64,000 nucleotides of DNA from CAWGAJ01 sp963820545 (lineage in GTDB: Bacteria > Planctomycetota > Planctomycetia > Pirellulales > Thermoguttaceae), in contig CAWGAJ010000002.1 in NCBI GenBank assembly GCA_963820545.1, positions 868,001 through 932,000 on the forward strand, given 5' to 3'. The first letter of the stretch is position 1. Every line of letters starts with the position of its first letter. The notes under the pieces were generated by a model. It saw only the letters and a list, made by a program, of their open reading frames with translations, was not told the DNA's origin and did not search any database. The translations under genes were made by a program, and so were the position numbers. This document shows positions 1 to 8,055 of this stretch, in pieces.

Positions 1-408
1 TTGGCTCAGATGTTCTCGCCAGTTCCGTTTCCAAAAGATCATCGCTAGGGCGATTGCTCCGCCGATAATTGCGGAAAGACAAAAAGCATATAAGGTGATT
101 GTGCCCCAAACCCAAGCGCCTACACCCGCCAGGAGTTTTACATCTCCGGCCCCCATGCCGCCGATGGCGTAAAGGGGTAATAAAAGTCCCAATCCTACAC
201 AGGTTCCCACTAAACTCCAGCCAAATCCCGCCCAGCCGAAACATGTGGTGCTGTAAATCCAGCCGCTTATAATAAAAGGAAAAGTGATCCAGTTAGGAAC
301 TTTAAGTTTCCAACCATCGATGATTGCCGCGGCCACCAGGACTACGCTTACCAGCCAAATGGGCCAGCTTTCCAATAAATAGTGGGTGAAATTATGCCAT
401 GCCTGCAT
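1..408 (-). CDS. Type IV prepilin peptidase (A24, TadV/CpaA-like), 3' end outside window
   Basis: Inner-membrane aspartic peptidase that would cleave the leader of type IVb (Flp) prepilins. 136 residues are visible and the gene continues past the left edge. Several hydrophobic segments are present. The two aspartates expected of the family are D31 in AIIDGWKLKVPN and D89 in GMGAGDVKL, matching the GxGD-K signature. No N-terminal methylase region precedes them, so this is the short TadV/CpaA form rather than PilD. The ATG at 408 follows AGAGGA on the coding strand. The Flp pilin genes just upstream on the same strand are its likely substrates. Confidence 0.9.
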   Translation of the reverse strand, partial: MQAWHNFTHYLLESWPIWLVSVVLVAAAIIDGWKLKVPNWITFPFIISGWIYSTTCFGWAGFGWSLVGTCVGLGLLLPLYAIGGMGAGDVKLLAGVGAWVWGTITLYAFCLSAIIGGAIALAMIFWKRNWREHLSQ

Positions 409-442
409 GGTCTATCCTCTCTAATTTCAATGCGTTAGAAAT

Positions 443-501
443 TTAGCCCTGGCACTTGTACCGGGCGAATTCTTAGGTCACTCGCGGCACAAGTGCCGCG
501 G
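443..501. repeat. Two short palindromes of the GGCACTTGTGCC family
   Basis: An imperfect palindrome beginning TAGCCCTGGCACTTGTACCG is followed at 483-500 by CGCGGCACAAGTGCCGCG. The same core occurs at 52313, 55372 and 62171. They lie between the first pilin terminator and the prepilin peptidase gene. Confidence 0.6.
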
Positions 502-533
502 TTAAACGGGTACCACCTAATTAAATGATATGT

Positions 534-577
534 CAAAAAAAGCCCCCTCGGCGCCATTTTTTTAACGCCGAGGGGGA
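534..577 (-). terminator. Rho-independent terminator of pilin copy 1
   Basis: On the minus strand, an 11-bp stem (CCCCCTCGGCG paired with CGCCGAGGGGG) is followed by CTTTTTTT. It lies about 80 bases after the pilin stop. An almost identical copy follows the second pilin gene. Confidence 0.9.
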
Positions 578-656
578 TGCTTCCGGTTATCGCGGTAATA
601 ACGTTCCGGCCCAGGCAAGAGGGCCTGTTATCACCTCTGCAACTCGCTGAGACAAA

Positions 657-830
657 TTATTTCAACGAGGCGGCAATGTTACTAAACTCCGTGCTGGCTT
701 TTGTGCCCAGCGTGCTAATTGCCGTCAGACAAACGATCACGATCAAGGCCAACATCACCGCGTATTCGACCGCGGTAGGGCCATCCTCTGAAACGAGGAA
801 CCGACGTAACTTCAGAGCTAGCGACTTCAT
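657..830 (-). CDS. Flp/Fap-type pilin, copy 1
   Basis: 57-residue type IVb pilin, the structural subunit of tight-adherence (Tad) pili. The protein starts MKSLALKLRRFLVSEDG and is predicted to be cut after that glycine, leaving PTAVEY with the Glu+5/Tyr+6 pair typical of Flp pilins. A single hydrophobic helix follows (about residues 24-42). A strong Shine-Dalgarno, GGAGGA, precedes the ATG. It differs from copy 2 at a few positions (STLG, FSNIAAS). It lies behind a long leader with a c-di-GMP-I aptamer and upstream of a prepilin peptidase gene. Confidence 0.93.
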   Translation of the reverse strand: MKSLALKLRRFLVSEDGPTAVEYAVMLALIVIVCLTAISTLGTKASTEFSNIAASLK

Positions 831-1010
831 GGTTATTCCTCCATTTCCGGCTTTGTTTCCCTTGAGGGAAACTAGCGGATTGCAAGTAAAAATGGGTTCC
901 TGCGGGTAATAACACCGTCAGCAAACTAACGGCGCCGGCCTGCGTTCTACCCTCAGGAGCCCGGCTTTAGTAAAAGCCTCCTCCTCGTCATTGCCGTTTT
1001 TTGGTTTTCA

Positions 1011-1092
1011 CCCTTTCGGCAGCCAGACTACCGGCGGTTACCCGCCGGTCCTCAGCTTTGCGCCCGGCCTTTCGACCGGTTTGCCCTTGTCG
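1011..1092 (-). promoter_or_regulatory. Cyclic-di-GMP-I (GEMM) riboswitch aptamer, copy 1
   Basis: On the minus strand the sequence carries the class-I hallmarks in order: GGGCAAACC, a GGTC-GAAA-GGCC tetraloop hairpin, GGGCGCAAAGC, a second hairpin (ACCGGCGG-GTAA-CCGCCGGT, 1031-1050) and GGCTGCCG. This matches the Vc2-type consensus (GGCAAACC, GAAA loop, CGCAAAGC, closing GG-UGCCG/GUUACCG). The aptamer starts about 180 bases upstream of the pilin ATG. The intervening RNA can form further hairpins (for example AGGAGGCTTT with AAAGCC...CTCCT) that may act as the expression platform. Boundaries are approximate. Confidence 0.87.
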
Positions 1093-1239
1093 AGGATGAA
1101 GAGGCTGCAGGCCTGATTTGTGCGGCGTCTTGCCAATTTGATAAGTACATCTTTGGCCGATAAGCACGCCACACCCGGTCGGCCTTTTGGGCCTTCCTGA
1201 CTTTCAGGCTGACGCTCGCGCGTCTCGCCTCTATGTTGA

Positions 1240-1268
1240 AACTTAGGTCAGATACCGAGGGATGTCAA
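1240..1268 (-). promoter_or_regulatory. Sigma70-like promoter of pilin unit 1
   Basis: TTGACA (1263-1268), 17-base spacer, TAAGTT (1240-1245), read on the minus strand. The same arrangement occurs in the second copy. It implies a leader of about 400 bases before the pilin start. Confidence 0.6.
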
Positions 1269-1322
1269 ATCGAGAACCTTGAGAAAATATATATTCACTT
1301 GCATCGGGCACAAATACCTCAT

Positions 1323-1364
1323 AAAAAAAGCCCCCTCGGCGCCATTGTTTTAACGCCGAGGGGG
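1323..1364 (-). terminator. Rho-independent terminator of pilin copy 2
   Basis: Same 11-bp GC stem and T run as at 534-577. It separates pilin copy 2 from the promoter of copy 1. Confidence 0.9.
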
Positions 1365-1444
1365 ATGCTTCCGGTTATCGCGGTAATAACGTTCCGGCCC
1401 AGGCAAGAGGGCCTGTTATCACCTCTGCAACTCGCTGAGACAAA

Positions 1445-1618
1445 TTATTTCAACGAGCCGGCAATGTTGTCAAACTCCGTGCTGGCTTTTGTGCCCAGCG
1501 AGCTAATTGCCGTCAGACACACAATCACAATCAAGGCCAACATCACCGCGTATTCGACTGCAGTGGGGCCATCCTCTGAAACGAGGAACCGACGTAACTT
1601 CAGGGCTAGCGACTTCAT
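1445..1618 (-). CDS. Flp/Fap-type pilin, copy 2
   Basis: 57-residue type IVb pilin nearly identical to copy 1, with the same leader (MKSLALKLRRFLVSEDG), the same PTAVEYAVML processing motif and the same hydrophobic helix. The tail differs slightly (STEFDNIAGSLK). The start is the ATG behind GGAGGA; extending the frame upstream would run into leader RNA and give residues without pilin character. The gene is flanked by its own riboswitch leader and terminator. Confidence 0.93.
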   Translation of the reverse strand: MKSLALKLRRFLVSEDGPTAVEYAVMLALIVIVCLTAISSLGTKASTEFDNIAGSLK

Positions 1619-1797
1619 GGTTATTCCTCCATTTCCGGCTTCGTTTCCCTGCTGGAAACTAGCGGATTGTGAGTAAAAATGGGTTTCTGCGGGTAATAAC
1701 ACCGTCAGCAAACCAACGGCGTCGGCCTGCGTTCTACCCTCAGGAGCCCGGCTTTAGTAAAAGCCTCCTCCTCGTCATTGCCGTTTTTTGGTTTTCA

Positions 1798-1879
1798 CCC
1801 TTTCGGCAGCCAGACTACCGACGGTTGCCCGTCGGCCCTCAGCTTTGCGCCCGGCCTTTCGACCGGTTTGCCCTTGTCG
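1798..1879 (-). promoter_or_regulatory. Cyclic-di-GMP-I (GEMM) riboswitch aptamer, copy 2
   Basis: Same order of signature elements as copy 1: GGGCAAACC, GAAA-capped hairpin, CGCAAAGC, second hairpin, GGCTGCCG. The second hairpin is GCCGACGG-GCAA-CCGTCGGT instead of ACCGGCGG-GTAA-CCGCCGGT. A G-C pair has become A-T on both sides and the loop stays GNRA, which is covariation expected of a conserved RNA stem. Confidence 0.87.
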
Positions 1880-2025
1880 AGGATGAAGAGGCTGCAGGCC
1901 TGAGTTGTGCAACGTCTTGCCAATTTGATAAGTACCTCATGGCTGATAAGCACGCCGCACTGGGACGGCCCCTCGGGCCTTCCCGACTTTCAGGCTGACG
2001 CTCGCGCGTCCCGCCTCTAAGTTGA

Positions 2026-2053
2026 AATCTAGGTTGCTTTCCTGGAATGTCAA
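2026..2053 (-). promoter_or_regulatory. Sigma70-like promoter of pilin unit 2
   Basis: TTGACA (2048-2053) with TAGATT 16 bases downstream on the minus strand, at the position equivalent to the promoter of unit 1. The 280 bases from here to the next gene hold no convincing coding region. Confidence 0.55.
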
Positions 2054-2333
2054 ATGCGCAAGTTTAATAAATATTTAACGTTTGCAATGCTTTTTTCCGG
2101 CTCTATGCAGGCTATGACGCTTAAACCGATTGTTAGTGCTTTAGCAGTATTGCCTGTAATGGATCTGATCAACACCATCTCTCCCTTACCCATGCGGTTC
2201 CCTCCCCTCCCCGCTAAGAAGGCTTTGAAAGCCGTCCTCCGAATCATTAATCTTTTATTCCTAACTTATCCTAAACTTTAATACGTTTCCCACACCGTAC
2301 TTTCTCATTCACATTCCTCCAACATTCCGCCTG

Positions 2334-4643
2334 ATGCGCAATACTCATACCGCCGCAAATTCGACGTATCATTGCCAGCGGAATTTGTTTGCCTGGTCGC
2401 TTTTATCAGGGTTGATTCTTTTTGCTGCGCTGGCTGGTCCTTTCTTTGCCGGCAGGATTTATACACGAAACGACCTCGGCGCCTTTCACTTGCCCATTCG
2501 GGACTTTTATGCCCGGCAGCTTGCCCAGGGTGAAGCGTTCGATTGGATGCCCGAGCTTTTCGCGGGTTTTTATCTCACCGGGGAAGGTCAAGGAGGAACA
2601 TATCATCCTTTTCATCTCTTGCTTTATCGTTTTCTTTCGCTGCGGGCTGCCCTGGGTTTGGAATGGCTAATAAGTTATCCCTTCATGCTTGTGGGAACCT
2701 GGCTTTTTTTGCGCCGCTTGATCAAGTCCCAGGTCGCGGCCATGTTCGGCAGCGTAATTTTCACCTTCTCGAGTTTTAATCTGCTGCACTTTATTCACCC
2801 CAATGCGGTGGCGATAGTCGCCCATATTCCTTGGCTTCTATGGGCCATCGATATCGTGCTGATTGATGCATCACGGAAAAAAATCTATTCTGCCGTGACG
2901 GTCATAGCCCTCTTGACCGGCTCGCAAATTCTCTTGGGGTATCCGCAGTATGTCTGGATGTCGCTCTTAACGGAACTAGCTTATGCGCTTTACATATTAA
3001 TCACACGGCGGCATGTACTCCGTGAGGGCTGCCAGCACGATTTTCCCTGTCAGAAGTGTATTGATTGTAATATTGCCACCTGGCCCGATCTTCTCTTGGC
3101 AAAATGCGTCGGCTTTTTTCTCGGCGGCGTGCAACTCATGCCGACCCTTGATGCCCTGGTGCACAGCGCGCGCCAATCGGCCGACAATGCTTTTGCTTTA
3201 ATGGGCTCGCTCCATCCCCTGAATCTGTTGCAGTTGGTGGCGCCTTATATGTTCGTCAATCGCGTGGTGGGCCAAAATACGCATGAACTAGGACTCTACC
3301 TGGGCGCGGTCCCGTTGCTGCTCATCATTTTGCTGGTTATGCAATGGCGCCATTTGGGCGGTTTGAAATCATTGGCCTTGTTCGCCGGCTTATTTGCGGC
3401 AATGGCTTTGATATTCGCTTTTGGACAATATGGACGACTTTATCACTGGCTTACGTACCTCCCGGTGGTCGCGGTTTTTCGCTTTCCCGCCCGCTACATC
3501 GTGCTTTTTCAATTGGCGGCCGCGATCTTGTCGGTCTTGGGCTTTGTTCTGCTGATGCGCATCAGTCGGCAGGAGCGGCGGCGAAAACTCGCCGCCCGGG
3601 CTTTCGGGCCCGCCGACCAGTATCGCCCCTTATTATGGCGTCAACTCACTCCGCTTTGGCTGCCGGCGGTAATTAGCGCTGTGGCAGCAGCCGCGAGCAT
3701 CGCTAATCCCCAACCTTATGTTGCTTCGCTTCCTTTAGTCTTATTCGGGCCGATACTTTTCTTTATCGCCGCTTTCCTGGTATCCTCCGCGGCGCGCGGC
3801 AGTTATGCCGCCCTGGCCGCCTTGATAATGTTCTCGGCTTTCGATCTGGGGGCCTATGGCCTGAGTTATTCGGTGTATCCCGCTTGTCCGCGGTGGGATG
3901 ATTTTATCGCGAAGATTGAAACTCCCCCGGAACATATTGACGGGCGCGTGGTCGCCTCGTTGTACCGCTATGACCAGCAGGGATTGCGGATCGGCGATCA
4001 AATCATCCTCCGTGGTTGGAGCCGGGCGGACGGCTATGCCGGCCTGGAGCCAAAACGCTCCTTGGATTACCACCAGATTGACGCCTTGCGTGTCGCCGGG
4101 GTTCGCTGGGTGCAGCGGGGGCCCACGACCGCCGACATACCAGGCCTTATCCCCCGAGACGACAATTGGAGTGAGGCGTCCAATCCGCTTCCTCGCGTGC
4201 GTCTGGTCAATCAAACCGTTACAAGCGATCAGCCTGCCGTTGATATCGCCAAGATCAATATCGATGCCGAGGCCCTTACCGAAGTTCCCCTGGTGTTTCC
4301 CGTTGCGAAACCGGGCAATGCCGCGCTCATCGAAGACGTTCCCGGACGGATGGTCATCCAAACCACAGCCTCCGCGGCTGAATTGCTCGTGGTTGCGGAA
4401 AGTTACCATCCTGGCTGGAAAGCGACCGTTGACGGCAATTCGCTCCAGACGTATCGCGTCAACGGCGACTATCTGGGCTGCGTGGTTCAAGCAGGCACGC
4501 AGGTGGTAACGCTTCGGTTTCAACCGGCCAGTCTGCACACCGGTTGCTTAATTTCCTCTTTAGGGCTGGGTTTCCTGCCCTTTTGTTTTATCGGCTTGTG
4601 GATCAAGCCGCGGATTTTACCTCCCCAGGAGCTGCACAGATGA
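2334..4643 (+). CDS. YfhO-like polytopic membrane protein
   Basis: 769-residue integral membrane protein with about a dozen hydrophobic segments through residue ~500, an extracytoplasmic domain, and a final transmembrane helix near the C-terminus (LISSLGLGFLPFCFIGLWI). The early TRNDLGAFHLPIRDF stretch and the PGWKATVDG motif near residue 690 are typical of the YfhO family, which is linked to glycosylation of surface polymers such as teichoic acids in Firmicutes. Its end overlaps the next glycosyltransferase start by ATGA, so the two are probably co-translated. The substrate is unknown. The Shine-Dalgarno is weak. Confidence 0.8.
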   Translation: MRNTHTAANSTYHCQRNLFAWSLLSGLILFAALAGPFFAGRIYTRNDLGAFHLPIRDFYARQLAQGEAFDWMPELFAGFYLTGEGQGGTYHPFHLLLYRFLSLRAALGLEWLISYPFMLVGTWLFLRRLIKSQVAAMFGSVIFTFSSFNLLHFIHPNAVAIVAHIPWLLWAIDIVLIDASRKKIYSAVTVIALLTGSQILLGYPQYVWMSLLTELAYALYILITRRHVLREGCQHDFPCQKCIDCNIATWPDLLLAKCVGFFLGGVQLMPTLDALVHSARQSADNAFALMGSLHPLNLLQLVAPYMFVNRVVGQNTHELGLYLGAVPLLLIILLVMQWRHLGGLKSLALFAGLFAAMALIFAFGQYGRLYHWLTYLPVVAVFRFPARYIVLFQLAAAILSVLGFVLLMRISRQERRRKLAARAFGPADQYRPLLWRQLTPLWLPAVISAVAAAASIANPQPYVASLPLVLFGPILFFIAAFLVSSAARGSYAALAALIMFSAFDLGAYGLSYSVYPACPRWDDFIAKIETPPEHIDGRVVASLYRYDQQGLRIGDQIILRGWSRADGYAGLEPKRSLDYHQIDALRVAGVRWVQRGPTTADIPGLIPRDDNWSEASNPLPRVRLVNQTVTSDQPAVDIAKINIDAEALTEVPLVFPVAKPGNAALIEDVPGRMVIQTTASAAELLVVAESYHPGWKATVDGNSLQTYRVNGDYLGCVVQAGTQVVTLRFQPASLHTGCLISSLGLGFLPFCFIGLWIKPRILPPQELHR

Positions 4644-5761
4644 ACGAACAAACCGCTACCACCGCGCCGCGTCCGGCCGATCCGCTTTTCAGCGTGGTAT
4701 TGCCGGTGTATAACGAGGGCCAAATTCTGCCGCTTTTGGCGGCGCGGATCGCCCGCGTCTTTGGGAACGCCGGCTGCGATTACGAAATCATCTTTGTCAA
4801 CGACGGCTCGAGCGACGATAGCGCCGCAGTGCTCGATCAATTGGCCGCCGATAGCCCCTGCATTCGGGTCTTGCATTTATCGCGGAATTTCGGTCACCAG
4901 GCGGCGCTGCACGCGGGCCTGGCTCATGCCCAAGGCGATGCCGTGGTGATCATGGATGCCGACCTGCAAGACGCCCCCGAGGCAATTCCGCAAATGATCC
5001 GGCGTTGGCAGCAAGGATACGATGTAGTCTATGCGTTGCGCCGCGATCGCAAGGAGGGCAAAATCAAAAAGTTCTGCTTTGCCGCGTTTCATCGCTTGTT
5101 GTCCGGCATCGCGTCGATTCCCATTCCCGCCGACGCCGGAAATTTCGGCCTGATCGATTGCCGAGTGGCGCGTCTGATCCTGGCCCTCGGCGAGCGAGAA
5201 CGATATTTTCCCGGCTTGCGATCCTGGGTGGGATTCAAACAGATCGGCGTGGAAGTGGAACGCCAGGCCCGCTACGACGAGCGGCCGCGAGTATCAATCT
5301 GGGGCTTGTTCCGCCTGGCAAAGACGGCGATCTTTTCCTTTTCCGCCATGCCGCTGATGGTCTTTCACGTGATCGGTTACATAGCGGCCGGGGTATTTAT
5401 AGCCTTAAGCGGGTTCTCGCTTTACTGCAAAATCTTCACCAACATGGCCATTCCCGGCTGGACCTCCTATATCCTCACCGGCAGCTTTTTCGGCGCACTA
5501 AACGCCTTGGGAATCGCGATCCTCGGCGAATATGTGATCCGCATCTATGATCAGGTGCGCGGCCGTCCCTTGTACCTGCTCGACCGCACGGTCAATGTGA
5601 AAGCAGAAACCCGACTCGAAGCGGCCCAAGGCGATAAGCCTTATTTGGAATTGCTCCTGGAGGCCATGAACCTGCTCGAAGCCGGCAAGACTTCCACGCC
5701 CTTGACTGACGCGGAAACCAGCCAACCGGCTGAAATTAATGAACCAATCGTGCACGTTTAG
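4640..5761 (+). CDS. Family 2 glycosyltransferase (polyprenyl-phosphate glycosyltransferase, GtrB/DPM1-like)
   Basis: 373 residues. It is predicted to move a sugar from a nucleotide donor to polyprenyl phosphate at the cytoplasmic membrane face. The GT-A domain shows VVLPVYNEGQ (about 19-28), NDGSSDD (54-60) and DADLQD (106-111, metal/donor site). Two C-terminal membrane helices follow (about 235-300), as in GtrB. The ATG at 4640 is chosen because it is preceded by AGGAG and overlaps the upstream stop (ATGA). The product sugar-lipid could feed the YfhO-like protein encoded upstream. Confidence 0.9.
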   Translation: MNEQTATTAPRPADPLFSVVLPVYNEGQILPLLAARIARVFGNAGCDYEIIFVNDGSSDDSAAVLDQLAADSPCIRVLHLSRNFGHQAALHAGLAHAQGDAVVIMDADLQDAPEAIPQMIRRWQQGYDVVYALRRDRKEGKIKKFCFAAFHRLLSGIASIPIPADAGNFGLIDCRVARLILALGERERYFPGLRSWVGFKQIGVEVERQARYDERPRVSIWGLFRLAKTAIFSFSAMPLMVFHVIGYIAAGVFIALSGFSLYCKIFTNMAIPGWTSYILTGSFFGALNALGIAILGEYVIRIYDQVRGRPLYLLDRTVNVKAETRLEAAQGDKPYLELLLEAMNLLEAGKTSTPLTDAETSQPAEINEPIVHV

Positions 5762-5773
5762 CCCGGGTTGGAT

Positions 5774-5827
5774 GGCACGGGCATTTTGCCCGTGCTTTTT
5801 CCCGGCGCACTGGCGAGACGCCAGTGC
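5774..5827. repeat. Palindrome pair between convergent genes
   Basis: GCACGGGCATTTTGCCCGTG followed by a T run can end transcription rightward. A second palindrome, GCACTGGCGAGACGCCAGTGC, follows at 5807-5827. The pair recurs in degraded form at 8436-8489. Confidence 0.6.
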
Positions 5828-5844
5828 CACCGTTAAATCTACGT

Positions 5845-7020
5845 TTATCTACGGCACTCATGCCACGTGAAAATCTTCCGCGGTTTGCCCACGGAAATTG
5901 TCGCCGCCCGCCAAAGGTCTTTGAGCGCCCAGGGCGATTGCGCCACGCCGAAGCAGAATAGCGGGCCGATAAGCGTGCCCCAATACTGGTTGAATTTTTG
6001 TCCGGCAACTGCAAAAACCAGCACGTATAAACAGACGGTCAGGCCGATGCGCGTGCCCCAGGGCGTGTGCCAGCCGGCTAGGCCGAAGATCGCCGCCGCG
6101 AAATATAGCGCCGTTATCCACGGCGGCAATAATACCAGATATGCGTTCATCTGGGCCGTGGCCAGCACGAATCCCGCCCCGCCAAAGCGGATCCAGCCAT
6201 GTTCATGCGCAAAAGCATTAGGAGTAATAAGAGCCGACACTTGCCACCAATGCCAACCAAAAAAGACCAGCCACGCGCCCAGCCCCAGTATCCAAGCGAT
6301 AAGCTCCCAGTTATGCAAAGGGGACAGTCCCATCCGCCGAGGCGGATGGGGACAGTCCCCATGTTTCATTTGCGCAGCGAAAATGGGACTCTCCCCTTTG
6401 TACGCCATTACCGCGCACAGCAAACAATAAGGCAAGGCCAGTTCACGGATGAACAAGGCTGTCAATCCTAATCCGAGACCGAGAAGCGGTTTTTCAACTC
6501 CATACGCACATAGGGAAAAGGCGATCAACACGCCGGCCCAGAGCTCCGGCATTACAAATAAATCGCCTAGGACGGTGAACAACAAAGGCCCGCTGAGCAA
6601 AAGTACGCACCCTAATGCAGTGCCTAACGAATTGCCTTTATCACGCAATAGAGCCTTGAAGGCGAAAAAAAATATACTTAGCGACAATGCACCAAGAAGA
6701 TACTTGCCCCACTGCACCTGGGGCAATTTCCCGATCAGCCACATGGGCAGCGGAGTGCGCCAGTTAAACACGCTTTTTGTGGGATATCCCCGGGCGGTCA
6801 GTTCCGCGGCGGCGGCCTGATAATAGCCCTCGCCGTTGTGAATACGGTCTACTTCGCCCCAATACAAGGCCACGTCGCCCGCCCCGGGCCTTTGCCGCTC
6901 GGCGTTGCCTTGCCAAAGCCCAGACACTGACACAGCAACACAAAACAGGGTGCCCAGTGTTAATATCACTAACACTGTCCGCGCTTGGAACGGCGTTAGT
7001 CGAGAATAACCAGTATGCAT
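5845..7020 (-). CDS. Polytopic membrane protein, possible glycosyltransferase (GT-C-like)
   Basis: 391 residues with about nine or ten hydrophobic segments. An extracytoplasmic loop after the first helix carries GAGDVALYWGEVDRI, reminiscent of the acidic first loop of GT-C mannosyltransferases, but no family is firmly recognised. Near residues 208-235 an in-frame palindromic DNA repeat encodes KGESPIFAAQMKHGDCPHPP and following residues between two membrane segments. It may act with the neighbouring glycosylation genes, but it is on the opposite strand. Start ATG at 7020 has only a weak ribosome site. Confidence 0.7.
   Translation of the reverse strand: MHTGYSRLTPFQARTVLVILTLGTLFCVAVSVSGLWQGNAERQRPGAGDVALYWGEVDRIHNGEGYYQAAAAELTARGYPTKSVFNWRTPLPMWLIGKLPQVQWGKYLLGALSLSIFFFAFKALLRDKGNSLGTALGCVLLLSGPLLFTVLGDLFVMPELWAGVLIAFSLCAYGVEKPLLGLGLGLTALFIRELALPYCLLCAVMAYKGESPIFAAQMKHGDCPHPPRRMGLSPLHNWELIAWILGLGAWLVFFGWHWWQVSALITPNAFAHEHGWIRFGGAGFVLATAQMNAYLVLLPPWITALYFAAAIFGLAGWHTPWGTRIGLTVCLYVLVFAVAGQKFNQYWGTLIGPLFCFGVAQSPWALKDLWRAATISVGKPRKIFTWHECRR
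6317..6400. repeat. Palindromic repeat inserted in frame in a membrane-protein gene
   Basis: Contains GGGGACAGTCCCATCCGCC, its mirror, and a third GGGACTCTCCCC arm, forming nested hairpins. It is read through in frame by the host gene, giving proline/glycine-rich residues unlike the flanking helices. Confidence 0.75.
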
Positions 7021-7087
7021 ACTTAGCTTTCAGCTAGTTAATTGCTATCCCTCAAGTTTAGCTTACAGGATCGACATATAATGCCAT

Positions 7088-7119
7088 AAAAAAAGCCCGC
7101 GGATTGCAATCCGCGGGCT
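7088..7119 (-). terminator. Rho-independent terminator of the methyltransferase gene
   Basis: On the minus strand a 12-13 bp perfect stem (AGCCCGCGGATT/AATCCGCGGGCT) is followed by seven Ts. It lies about 140 bases after the stop at 7261. Confidence 0.8.
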
Positions 7120-7260
7120 GGAAAATTGCGGTGAGGCGATAATCGTCCATTATGAAAAACTTAGACCCAAAAAAGAAACCGATAACTTGTTCCCGGGCAG
7201 TTTTTTGAATGCGTTATCGCTTGCCAACTTGCATTTATACTTTTTTTGCGGGCAGCGCTG

Positions 7261-8055
7261 TCATTCTTGGACTCGTTCTCTTTCGAGTTTCTTGTTGGTC
7301 CCAGGCTGGTCTTTGATGGGAGCAGAAAGGTCCAGCAGGACGTTCCATGCGTATTTGCGCATAAATGGAAGATACCGTAAGAGAAATCTGTCCATCGCAT
7401 CTAGTAACCTTAACAGAGCCGGGAAGAAGGAGAACTTCCTAAACGGAACCGCCATGAGCGCGGTGAGCAGAAAGAAGCGAGTTTCAACTGTCCGGAAATA
7501 GTTGTGTGCAAGCTGAAGATCGGAGACTCTTAATGGATGTTCATCGGGTGTTCGCATACTTGGAGTGAAATGACGATACAGGTTAATCAGGGGATTATGG
7601 CCGAGCGGTTCCCAGAATATCGCTTTGCCATCCGGTTTGAGCGTTCGGGCTAACTCGGCAAAGGCCTTGTCGATTTGTAAGTGGTGAAGAATGGCCACGC
7701 CGCAAATCAGCTCAAAGGAGTTGTCCTCAAAAAGGAGGTTCTCGGCATTCATTACTCTGAAATCAATGGTAAGTTCTGCTTGAGCGGCGGCATCCTTTGC
7801 CATGTTGATCGCCACTTCTGACAGATCGATACCCGTGACATGAGCACCATGTTTGGCAAGATCGAAGGCATAGCCGCCTACTCCACAGCCATATTCAAGG
7901 ACTTGCTTGCCGCGTATATCTGTCAGCAAGATCTGCTTATAAAGCGCACGTATACTCTGCGTTATGGTATAGTATTTTGCCCGGATTTCGACGGGCTGCT
8001 CCTTCGGATAAAACTGATCGTGATATTCTTTTTCGCGTTCCAGTCTCGATGTCAT
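7261..8055 (-). CDS. Class I SAM-dependent methyltransferase
   Basis: 264 residues. The Rossmann SAM-binding site is clear: VLEYGCGVGGYAFDLA (motif I), GIDLSEVAI (motif II) and FELICGVAILHHL (motif IV region). The family is Methyltransf_11/25-like and the acceptor cannot be told. Hydrophobic C-terminal residues (FRKFSFFPALLRLLDAMDRF) may contact membrane lipids. The ATG at 8055 is preferred over an upstream TTG because GGTGAG lies just before it. Neighbouring surface-glycan genes make a glycolipid or sugar substrate possible, but that is inference. Confidence 0.85.
   Translation of the reverse strand: MTSRLEREKEYHDQFYPKEQPVEIRAKYYTITQSIRALYKQILLTDIRGKQVLEYGCGVGGYAFDLAKHGAHVTGIDLSEVAINMAKDAAAQAELTIDFRVMNAENLLFEDNSFELICGVAILHHLQIDKAFAELARTLKPDGKAIFWEPLGHNPLINLYRHFTPSMRTPDEHPLRVSDLQLAHNYFRTVETRFFLLTALMAVPFRKFSFFPALLRLLDAMDRFLLRYLPFMRKYAWNVLLDLSAPIKDQPGTNKKLERERVQE

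Larger units (their letters stand above)
534..2053 (-). repeat. Tandem duplication of a promoter-leader-riboswitch-pilin-terminator unit
   Basis: Two copies of a unit of about 730 bp lie head to tail. Corresponding landmarks (pilin start 830 and 1618; aptamer 1011 and 1798; terminator 534 and 1323; -35 box 1263 and 2048) are offset by 785-789 bases. The copies differ by scattered substitutions, mostly in leader hairpins. Each unit appears able to be transcribed on its own because it has its own promoter and terminator. Confidence 0.9.

Noticed and set aside
1233..1676. 147-residue plus-strand frame across pilin copy 2
   Set aside because: It is antisense to a clear Flp pilin gene and its terminator. 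The similar frame at 577-909 mirrors it because the region is duplicated.
2054..2281. 75-residue plus-strand reading frame between the pilin promoter and the YfhO-like gene
   Set aside because: No ribosome site and no recognisable content, and it overlaps the promoter of pilin unit 2 on the other strand. Treated as non-coding.
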